Of a stretch of DNA of 64,000 bases, positions 45,643-54,821 are shown one piece after another. The DNA is taken from positions 27,980,340 through 28,044,339 of the forward strand of contig CM055111.1 of assembly GCA_029204225.1 (NCBI GenBank), given 5' to 3'. Source of the DNA: Diphasiastrum complanatum. Its lineage: Eukaryota; Streptophyta; Lycopodiopsida; Lycopodiales; Lycopodiaceae. Position numbers and translations under genes: made by a program. The notes under the pieces were generated by a model, which was given only the letters and a program-made list of their open reading frames with translations, ran no database searches and had not been told where the DNA came from. Each line of letters starts with the position of its first letter. The stretch's first letter is position 1.

Positions 45643-45870
45643 TGTTGGATTTATCTCCTCTACTCTTCTAAATTCCATGTTAATCTGCCTCCATTCATAC
45701 TGTATTTTTACTCATGTTGTCGCACAGTCTGCATATTTACATGTAAAATAAGACAGATGAATAAAAACGCGATTGTTTGCATAAATACAAGTAAATTCTC
45801 ATAGGTGAAGAAAAGATGAAAAACGCGACACTATTATTGTTCTCAATATATCAGATACTCAAATTGGCCA
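45643..45870 (+). repeat. LTR, family F copy 2 (truncated)
   Basis: After the polypurine tract TTAAGGGGGG (45632-45641) starts TGTTGGATTTATCTCC. Only about 230 bp resembles copy 1 before a different sequence takes over near the CACTA-like array. Confidence 0.65.
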
Positions 45871-45902
45871 TGTAGCTAAAGCCAAAACTTCGAAAGAAGT
45901 TT

Positions 45903-46170
45903 GGGTGTAGGCAAAAATTGCGGATATTTTTTCGCAATTTTATGTGCAAAAATTGCGTAATTTTTTTTCAAAATATTGTCAAAAATTTGCGAAATATAAA
46001 TTTGCAATAGAATATAAACTGCGAATTTATTTTCGCAATTTTTATACCTTATTTTGAAAAAAAATTGTGGAAATGAGTTTCCACAATTGTTTTGACAATT
46101 TTTGCCAAAAACATTGCGAATAAATACTTGCAATTTGTTTGCTAAAATTGCAAAAAATATCACCAACCCT
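45903..46170. repeat. second TTGCGAAA-rich subterminal array
   Basis: AT-rich DNA packed with AAAATTGCGG, TTTCGCAATTTT and GAAATGAGTTTCCACAATT, the same vocabulary as the CACTA terminus at 42800-43146. Its left edge GTGTAGGCAAAAATTGCGG could be a degraded CACTACAAGAAAA-type end. It lies beside the transposase-like gene at 46718-47384, so both may belong to one element. Confidence 0.5.
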
Positions 46171-46717
46171 AAATACTAAACCTCGATAGCAATTTCTTTA
46201 CCTCAGATAATGGTCGAGCTAAACATGACTGCCGTGGCATCGGATCATTCTCTATAGTTGCACGCTACATGACATACGAAAAAGATTATGAAATTGTAAG
46301 AAAACTTATCTCTATCTCTCTAATGAGGTCCATACTTTTTATAAGGCTTTCACAATTTAGAGTATGACATCCCATGCATTGTCTTATGTCTCAAAATACA
46401 TGTGCAATAATTAGACTCTTAGAAAGAAGTGAGGTTAAATCTCTTTAACTGTAGATAACGGTTGAGCTGAACCCAACTGTTGTAGCATTGGATCCTCCCC
46501 TACAACAACATAATGCATGATCAAAACTGAAATAAGGAATATATCTCATTCTCTCTCTCTTTCTCATTCTCTCTTTCGCTCTCTTTGTCTCTCTCCCTCT
46601 CCCTCTCTTTATGTAGATAGCCAGGACCGTACCAAGTTTCAAAAGAAAGAGATGGAGAGAGAGAAAGAAGAAATGAGAAAGCGAATTAACTTGGGATAAA
46701 CTTTTCATCATCTTCAT

Positions 46718-47384
46718 CTATATCTGTACAGTCTCTCGGAGTTCTTCCATTTCTTCACTTTGTCTCTCTATTTCCTTTCTCATTTCATCTACTTGGGAAG
46801 AATACTGCATCTCTTTTCTATAGACACTTAGGCCTCTTACTCTCTTTCGTCCCCGACTATTTTCTTCCAAAATCTTCATTACTTTGTCATCGAGGTTTGT
46901 TCCTGACATATAATTAATTAAAATCTTTATTCTACAAAAAAAAACATAGCTAATCAAATTTACATGCAAAATCATATATATGTTCATCATTACATTTTAT
47001 AAAATTAAATGTATTTAAACCATAATTTTAAAAAATATATGTTATTATATCTCATATTGGGTGTTACCTTCAAAGTCTCAGCCACAGATCAGGATCCAAC
47101 TCGTCTGTTTTTAGTTTGTCAAAACCTTTACTAGTATGAGCATCCACATAGATCTCGGCAACAGTTGGAGCCCTATTCTTTTCTTGTGCTTAAAATTTGG
47201 CACTCAACAATAGACAAAAATAAATGACATCATGAAAAAAAAGGTTTCGCATATCAGAGTATACAAATGCAAGTTTTGTTGTATACACACATACCAGTCT
47301 CATATTGATGTCCGCATATCCAGCTCGACCAACATTCGACATCTTTTGTTGTTTTGATCTGCTGATTTTATTTTGTTGACTCAA
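46718..47384 (-). pseudogene. CACTA transposase-like (Transposase_24 type) fragment
   Basis: Minus strand, three coding pieces separated by likely introns: KISRSKQQKMSNVGRAGYAD (47384-47295, with a GT donor at about 47294), RAPTVAEIYVDAHTSKGFDK to DPDLWLRL (about 47188-47070), and NLDDKVMKILEENSRGRKRV, RGLSVYRKEMQY, VDEMRKEIERQSEEMEELRE (46910-46720). The order NRSKQ..., PT..EIY...HT, and R.RVRGLG followed by a coiled coil is the pattern of the plant Transposase_24 domain of En/Spm-like elements. The N-terminal part and the main transposase are not seen. Function: probably DNA-binding or accessory transposition protein. Moderately sure. Confidence 0.5.
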
Positions 47385-47450
47385 TTTCTAAGCAAATTAC
47401 TATACACACATCAAACAAATGAATAATAAGTCAGCAGTAAGATAAATAAA

Positions 47451-48263
47451 TCATGCACTAACTAGAGATGACCAAACATTCAAGTCAAATTTTGGTTTCA
47501 AAATACATAGATAAAACAAAATTAAATATGGATCCATAAGTGATTTTGCCATAGAATAAGCCACTCTTGGCTTGATCTCCCTGACTATAATAGGCATAGA
47601 CCTGAAGTTGGAAACATACAACTTCCTATGCCATAGTTCCTCCTTGAAAACATAAGTCATCAATGCACTAGCACATAAACTTGAATTTTCATGCACATCT
47701 AGTTTGAAAATACCTCCATATCTAGATCCACTTGCAAGGATCTTATCTTCTTTCTCTATGAAACAACCATTGATATTGAAATCTAGTTCATTACCATCAT
47801 CTAACAACTTTCCTACACTAATCACACTCTTTGTGAGATTAGGCACATAGACAACATTGGAAAGTGTAAAATTCATAGAAGATGTAAGTTTTAAGGAACA
47901 ACTTCCAACACCTTCAATTGCACATGCATCATTAACTGCTGTGTATATTGATTTCTTAGGATCTAGAACAGATTCAATAGAAACAAAAGAATCTTTGGAG
48001 CAACTCATATGAGTTGTTGCTCCACTATCAATATACCATGATACATCATTAAAGGGTAAAGAAGAAAAACTAGACATCAGAAGAGATGCCTCTCCACAAC
48101 TTGCATGTGAGTCTTCTATGATACAACTTGTTTGAACTTCTTGTGTCTTCTTCTTGAAGTTAGAAGGATGAGCTGACTCATCTTCTACTCCACCATAGTC
48201 TTTGTTCTTTGCTTTTTTCTTGGTAAAGGCATAAGAGTACTGGTTCTTACTCCATAGCTGCAA
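47451..48263 (-). pseudogene. Ty1/copia Gag tail, protease, pre-integrase
   Basis: 270 open codons on the minus strand: Lys-rich Gag tail (FTKKKAKNKDYGGVEDESAH), no zinc knuckle, protease SWYIDSGATTHMSCSKDSF at about 48035-47980, FTLSNVVYVPNLTKSVISVG, then the pre-integrase ELWHRKLYVSNFRSMPIIV with the first His only. The CCHC box has been deleted between KTQEVQ and TSCIIED. The frame drifts into non-copia sequence near 47550 and stops. It resembles the family D protease at 31.5-31.9 kb. Confidence 0.88.
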
Positions 48264-49190
48264 CTGTACACCTGCAGTAATACCAAATTCATGAAAAAAA
48301 AAAATAAACTAGAATCAAAATTAGACATTTTAAACAAAAACAACAAATGTGAAATTCTAATTAATATCGCTCTCAGACGCAAACTGCAGATCAAGGCAAG
48401 CACCTCAAGGCAATGTGCGCTTGAAAGAGATATTAGAGTATCAGATCCGAGCGCGTGTTCACAGAGCACAAAAGAAAGGAGATGCAATGCGCGTTAGAAT
48501 GCGATACTTAACGAGGCAGTATCGGTTCCGGGTGCAAGTTAGTCAACGGAGGGTAATCAGTGCAAACAGCATGCTTGAAATCGATATCCGACCAAGAAAT
48601 CATAAATTTGTGTAAAAATTCGAGACAAAAATCCCTATTTATAAAAAAAAAATTGCATGTGTGGAGGAGTAGTGAAGGAGATTGGTCAGAATTAATACGC
48701 CGTATAGACAATGATTGATCTGACATTTGTCACGTGCGAGAATGACACGCGTCGAAAAGAGATTCATGCACGTGTCCCAAATCACGTGGCCTCATAATTG
48801 AGTCATCATTTTTAGTATGGACATTCCACATGGACCAATTAACTGACGACACGTGTCTTTGATCATCTTTTCACACATGCAAAAATTTCGTATAGATAAG
48901 TCCTCGGAATCGTCATTTTTTTTTGCAAAATTTTTGGTTTTCGCTCCCAATATCGCTCTTAAGCACACCCTCTCACCGTTTAAGCATCTGCCCTCTCATA
49001 GTGAGCTCGGATACCATTGGTAGTCCAATATCTCTTTCAAACGCACATCTTGTTTCTTAAAATATCCTATGTATATCTTGCATTCGAAACTGATGTTCAG
49101 TTCAGGTATCAATCTCAAGCACCCTTTTATCGCAAATTTTTTTGTTTTCATCCCCTTTGCTTTTGTTCAAACTTTTTTTTTGTTCCGAGA
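48264..49190. other. non-coding; possible minus primer site and promoter-like motifs
   Basis: No coding frame is supported. The minus strand at about 49018-49003 reads TGGTATCCGAGC, one base from the Met tRNA primer site, which would fit the leader of the minus copia remnant to its left. CACGTG (48785-48790) and several ACACGTG/ACACGCG boxes (48731-48860) are ABRE/G-box like. T-rich DNA (49136-49185) precedes the histone-like ATG. Confidence 0.4.
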
Positions 49191-49362
49191 ATGATGGCCA
49201 AGACCAAATCCACTGCTCGTGCCATACCCACTGGACAACCATCCTATTTCATGTTCCTCGTGGTACTGCCCGTAGACGTGGCAGGAAGCAGGTCCGGTTG
49301 AGGGAGATTAGAAAACTCCAAAGATCAACTGAAATGTTGATCCCTAAAGCTCCTTTTGGTCT
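49191..49362 (+). pseudogene. CENH3-like histone H3 N-terminal fragment
   Basis: ATG at 49191 or 49194 followed by MAKTKSTARAIPTGQPSYF, close to the H3 start MARTKQTARKSTGG. Then, in the next frame, PRGTARRRGRKQVRLREIRK and LQRSTEMLIPKAPF, which matches the H3 region [20 protein letters not shown] up to the start of the histone fold. LIPKAPF (Pro instead of the Arg of canonical LIRKLPF) is typical of centromeric CENH3. A one-base frame change near 49252 and the abrupt end at family B LTR sequence (about 49362) make it a fragment. The missing C-terminal half may be represented at 30045. If expressed it could not form a nucleosome. Confidence 0.65.
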
Positions 49363-50038
49363 AAATGATTGTATGATCCCGAATGTATTTTTGTCTGCTA
49401 CAATTCATGTGTCTGATTCACTTGCTCATTTAGTTCCGCACTTTGGTTTGATCTTGTTGAATGCTATATTAATCTGTTAACGTAGATCAACAGTCTCTGT
49501 CTACACTCTGAAGGATTGTAGAAATGATATAGCTAGCAGTGACCAGCAATATCTAAATTCCTGATATACTAATCTTGTTCACAAATCCTTTCGTTTCGTG
49601 TTTCGCTTCGCTTCACTTCGCGATCGCTTGGCCATAAGGGTAAATCAATTATAGAGCTCACCTAAGTTTTGTTTCATTTCGTCTTGTTTTGTTTTGTCTT
49701 GTCTCATCTCGTTACAGAGCCTGATTGATCTTTTTGCGAATGCTTGTGCTTTCTTTCATTTTGTGTCATTTTGTGGTCTCTATGCTTTCAGCATAAATCA
49801 ATGTCAAAGTTCGTTTAATTTTCACTGCACTTTGCTTCGTTTTGTTTTTGTCTAGATTTTGTCTCATTTCGTTTCATTGTGTTTTAGAATTTAATTGATC
49901 CAACACGAATTATTCTCGAACAGAAAGAATTTGAATTTCGTGAAACTGTTTGAGAATCGTTCGAGGTTTTCTTTTAGCAATTTGTCATTAGAGTTCTAGC
50001 TGGAATTTGCATTTTTTGAGTGGACATTTTTCACATCA
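49363..50038 (+). repeat. 5' LTR, family B copy 2 (left-truncated)
   Basis: Matches the family B LTR from AAATGATTGTATGAT onward to TTTTTCACATCA; roughly the first 360 bp are missing. Contains TTTCGTTTCG-type repeats at 49580-49900. One base later the primer site follows. Confidence 0.88.
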
Positions 50039-50039
50039 G

Positions 50040-50052
50040 TGGTGTCAGAACC
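50040..50052 (+). promoter_or_regulatory. primer-binding site of E2
   Basis: TGGTGTCAGAACC, two bases from the TGGTATCAGAGCC Met tRNA consensus, one base after the LTR end. Confidence 0.8.
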
Positions 50053-50130
50053 TACCTTGTCATAGTCTGACATAGCCGAAAAGCTATCAGATCAAAGGGG
50101 CTAAGTATTCAATCAATCAACCATCAACAA

Positions 50131-51395
50131 GTGAACATGAATTCAGGACCAATGGCTTCAATCAACAGCATACAATCCAAGATCTTTACAGTTCTGGATT
50201 CATCAAGATCTAGCTTTCTAGCATGGAAAGTTAAGACCTCGTTGATACTAAAGGGTGAAGGATTATTCTCCTGGGTAGATGGCATAGAGGAGATGCCTAC
50301 AACAATAGACAAAGAGCTACGGGAATGGAGGGAGAAGAATGACAAGGCAGTAGCCTTGCTATCATCATCCATCGAGGATAGCCTCACACTTGACCTGGCT
50401 ACACTCTCCAAAGCAAAGGAGATGTGGGATACACTACTCACGAGATTTCAAATGAAATCATTAGTCAACATAAAGGAGTTCTAAATCCAAAAAAGACCCT
50501 TTGTAAAGATTCTTTTTATATTTTTTCTCAATATTTTCTTACACATGGACCAATTAAAACACTCAAATTTGAAATCTACGTAACGTAACTTTTTGAGTCC
50601 ACATTTTGATTCCACACTAAAAATGGCATAACTTTTTAGTGGTAAGTCCGACTTTAGCGGAGTTTAGTGCATTAAAAAGCGCTCAACAAAGACTTTCCAA
50701 TGATATGCTAGATGATATACTTTTGAGCTACGATTAAAAAGTTATGGCACGTCAAAAGTATTAGTGTTATAATATTTTAATAATATAAACTACATCTTAC
50801 ACGAATTCTTAAAGGGACTTTTTGGAGCTCAAATCTCCTCTAATGATAATGATGCTGGAAGGTCAGCTGACAAACCTGTAGTGGGATGGCAAAGACCTCA
50901 CTTCTTTTGTAAGAAAAATGAAGGATCCATTCTTTTTTCCTACACAATTTTGGAGTAGAAAATGCAGTGTCAGCAGAGAAGCAACTCACTTATCTATTGA
51001 GAGCCTTACCTAGATCTTTCCAGATAACCAGAACCCTGCTAGCAAAGGATCCTACAGTGACTCTCGAAAAGGCAATTATCGAGATTCGAGAGGAAGTCGA
51101 GGCTCGAGAGCATCTTGATCACAAGTATGCTTCTGACCAAGCCCTCTACAGCAACAAAGAAAAGACAAAGAAACAATTCAAGCCTAAGAGGGAATCAGAT
51201 TGAAAGCAGGACCGTGATCAACAAGCAGAGGAGACCAGCAAAGACAAATGAAAGAACAAAGGGAGGTCGAAACAACAGGGTGAAAAAAAGAAGACCTGCA
51301 TGAGATGCAGGCGCGAAGGGCACACAGTCGATACGTGTTGGCTCAATCCAAAAATTGAGTGTATCCACTACCACAAGAAAGGTCATGCACCATGG
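50131..51395 (+). pseudogene. E2 Gag, split by an insertion
   Basis: The N-terminal capsid part (50131-50484) has FLAWKVKTSLILKGEGLFSW, EWREKNDKAVALLSSSIEDS, KAKEMWDTLLTRFQMKSLVN. After about 460 bp of unrelated sequence the frame resumes at about 50948: ENAVSAEKQLTYLLRALPRS, EKAIIEIREEVEAREHL, then a Lys/Arg-rich tail to a TGA at 51201. Continuing in other frames is a CCHC zinc knuckle CMRCRREGHTVDTC (51298-51339) and a second decayed one (CIHYHKKGHAPW). Capsid residues between VNIKEF and ENAVSAEKQ are lost. Confidence 0.85.
50485..50945. repeat. unidentified insertion within E2 Gag
   Basis: AT-rich block absent from a normal copia Gag at this point. Contains GGCATAACTTTTTAGTGGTA and the near-inverse AAAAAGTTATGGCAC about 110 bp apart. 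No terminal inverted repeat or duplication I can prove. Confidence 0.4.
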
Positions 51396-52560
51396 ACTAT
51401 CGCCTGGACTTAAGAAACAAATCAGCACAGAACAAATAGGAGAACAATAGTAGTTCATCCTATCTCGAGGAGTCAGAGAGCTCGAAAATGGTCGAAGAGA
51501 GATCGAACAGAAATAATTCGACCGCCTACATTTTGTGCAAACGTGTGTGCAGTGTCAACACCTGACATAGGAGGTTATCCTAGATTTAAGAGCTACCTCA
51601 CACTTCGTAACATCAAGACGAATTATGTCTTATTTTTGAAGTGCAGATCCATCAAGATTTATTGTTCTTGGAGATGGATCCAAACATCAAGTGAATGATA
51701 TTGGTTCACTATGGCTCAACACAAATGGCAGAGACAGACGACTCGAAGATGTTCTGTTCGTGCCTACACTGCAGAAGGACTTGCTTTCAGTGGAAAGAAT
51801 AGCTGATGCAGGGATGTGTGTGATATTTTCAAATGAAGCATGCAACGTTATTGATGTCAGTACTAGTACCCTGATCACTCAAGGCGGAAGCAAAGACAAT
51901 CTATATCACCTGAAGGTATGCTTGCCTGCAGATCAAGTGCATCAAACTCATGATGATTCGCCAGACACTTTGTGGCACATGAGACTATGCCATATAGATT
52001 CGATGGCACTTTACCAAGCAAGCCATCATGGAGCAATAACACGGGTCATCATCTGGAAAGCGAACAATTCAACCACCTGTGATGCATGTCTGAAGGGTAA
52101 GATGTCATGCACTTCATTTGTCAAGGACTCCTATAGAATGACCAAGATTCTGGAGTTAGTGCATTCTGACATCTGTGGGCCTTTCAATGTGATCTCAGTA
52201 GGAGGCTCAAAATATTACATTACCTTCATTGATGATTATAGTGAATTTTCCAAAGTGTATTTTATTCAGAATAAATCAGAAGCATTTGACAAATTTACAG
52301 AGTATGTGAATTGGATAGAAAGATGCACCTACAACAAAGTGAAGCAGATCAGGACAGATCGAGGTGGCAAATACATCTTGAATCGCTTCACTGACTTCTG
52401 CAATGATCATGGTATCATTCAGAAAAGGACTGCATCTTACACATCGCAGCACAACGGTGTTGCAGAAAGAAAGAATAGGAATCTGATGAAAGCTGTCAGA
52501 TGCTCCAAGAGTATTGTGGGCTGAAGCAGTAGATATAGTCGCATAAATTTAGAACAGGAC
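51396..52560 (+). pseudogene. E2 protease remnant and integrase
   Basis: The protease active site region (51560-51690) is decayed. From 51691 an open stretch of 277 codons covers the protease end (LEDVLFVPTLQKDLLSVERI), GAG-pre-integrase zinc region (LWHMRLCHIDSMALYQASHH, CDACLKGKMSC), and the integrase core with all three catalytic residues: FIDDYSEFSKVYFIQNKSEA, RTDRGGKYILNRFTDFC, NGVAERKNRNLMKAV. It stops at 52522 and continues in another frame. Confidence 0.92.
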
Positions 52561-54620
52561 AGAGAAGTCTAGTGTCCCTCACCCGACAACACACGAATTA
52601 TGGTGGGGTAGAAAACCCAATCTGGCTCACATCAGAATCTTTGGTTGTGCAGCATATGCACATATCCCTAATAAGCTTTGAAAGAAGCTTGATGAGAAAG
52701 CTGAACAGAGATATTTTGTAGGATATGACAACAATTCATCATATTACAAAGTCTACATGCCATAAACGAACACTGTGAAGACAGTCAGGGATGTCAGATT
52801 TGATGAGAGCAGAAAGATGGCCAACGATGATCCTATCAGCTATGAAGTTGTTGAGAGACAATACTGTGATCTGCCACCTGTGACAGAGGGAGCAGAAGAC
52901 AAACACAAAAATGAAGATTTTTGAGTTGCTTCGTATTCGAGTGACGAATCAGAAGATGAAAGATTTGAGAGACAGCCTTCTACTACAATACCTGTAAACC
53001 AAGATGGTTTTGGACCTAGCAGAGCAGACAAAGACAAAGGCATTGCAGTTCCAAGAGGATCTCCTAGAAGGTCGACAAGACAACAAAGAACGCCAACAAG
53101 ATATGTGCCAGGCAACTCAACTTCCACATCAGAAGAGTTCTGTGGACTTAGTGATGAACCACAGACATTTGAGGAGGAAATTGAATGTCTGGAGAAAGAC
53201 AAATGGATCCAAGCCATCAACGAGGAGATGGAATTCATGAGGAAGAACCAAGTATGGATGTTGTAGCCATTACCAGATAAGCGAAAGGCTATAAAATTCA
53301 AATGTGTTTACAAGTTAAAGTATGGACTAGATGGAGATGTTTCATAATATAAGACAAGACTTGTAGCGAAGGGATTCTCTCAGAGATATGGTATTAATTA
53401 TTTTGAAACCGTCTCTCCTGTCATGAAACATTCGTCCCTATGTTACTATTTGCATATGCAGCTGCTTATGACCTCGGGGTCCACATTGTGGACAAGAAGA
53501 TAGCCTTCTTGCATGGTGAGTTAGACGAAGAGGTCTACATGGATCAACCCCCAAGATATGTCTCAAATTCACTTCCTGATTATGCATGTAGAATGCATAG
53601 GAGTATCTATGGTCTGAAGCAGTCAGCTTGACAATGGTACAAGAAGAAAGATCAAGCCCTGAAATCCTTGGGATTCAAGCCACTAATGGCTGATTCCAAT
53701 GTGTGTGTAAGAATTACAGATGGGAAGATCATCATTGTGGTTGTGTATGTGGATGACACTGTGATACTTTGCAAGAGCGAGAAGTTGATCGCTGAAGCGA
53801 AGAAAGACATCTTGAAACATTTCGAGATTGTAGATTTGGGAGAAGCCAGGTGTATCCTTGGCTTGCAGATTGACAAAGACTATGAGGGAGGTAATTTGTA
53901 CCTTCATCAGTTCAGATACACCTAGAAAATCCTTGAAGATTTTGGGATGCTGAATTGCAAAGGAACGAATACTCCAATGCTTGTAGGAACAGAACTACTG
54001 ACGAACAAAAAATTGTTTGAGGACTGAGGATGAGAGAGAATTGATGTAGCTCACACCATACAGGAAACTGATAGGATCGTTGATGTACCTTGCAGATAAC
54101 ACACGCCCTGACATTGCTTATGCAGTGTTTAGGATGAGCCAATTCTGCATGAATCTAGGCTCAACACATTGGAAGATTGCAAAACGAATTTTGCAATATC
54201 TTCAATTAACAAAGGATTATAGTTTGTGTTATTGTCATGATGCAGGGTTCAGAATGCTTTCCTACACTGATGCTAGTTGGGCATTCCTCAAGGACGACTA
54301 CAAAAGTGTCTCAGGAGGATGCACCATCACGTCAGGTGCAACAATTCTCTGGGTCAGCAAGAAGCAAACCATTGTAGCTCAATCATCCTATGAAGTAGAG
54401 TACGTTGCAGCAGCAAATATGGCCAATGCGATAATTTGGCTCAGACAGTTTCTTGACGAATTGGGTGAAACGAGTGGGATCTGATCGGGAAGAAGATGCT
54501 GCAGACCACCTTCATTGGAACGAAAGACATGGTTGCTGACATTTTCACAAAGGCCCTAGACAAAGGTCTATTCGAGAAACAGGGAGCAGTCTTGGAGTAG
54601 TCAAGCTATCATGCTTTGAG
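52561..54620 (+). pseudogene. E2 integrase tail, reverse transcriptase and RNase H
   Basis: After the stop: PNLAHIRIFGCAAYAHIPNK, a Ser/Asp/Glu-rich hinge (52900-53150), RT starting KDKWIQAINEEMEFMRKNQV, TRLVAKGFSQRYGINYFETV, DKKIAFLHGELDEEVYMDQP, MHRSIYGLKQSA, catalytic VVVYVDDTVILC (53740-53775, intact YVDD), LGEARCILGLQIDKDYEGGN, then RNase H PDIAYAVFRMSQFCMN, MLSYTDASWAFLKDDYKSVS, QSSYEVEYVAAANMANAII. At 54480 about 155 bp are deleted relative to the E1 copy, jumping to IGKKMLQTTFIGTKDMVADI. Stops at about 53264, 53345, 53629, 53923, 54028, 54208 and others. Confidence 0.92.
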
Positions 54621-54821
54621 AGGGAGTTGAAGAAACAAAATGTTTCTTGTGCCAAAGCCATGCTAGCTCTCTACATAGATTTTGACAGAAAAGACACAAG
54701 AAATGAAATCGTTCGCGAACAATTTCACGACACACAACACAAAATTGTTTCACAACACAAAATCTTTCTTGCTCCACAAATGGCCAAGAAGATCAGCCAA
54801 GTACCAAGGGGTACAAATATT

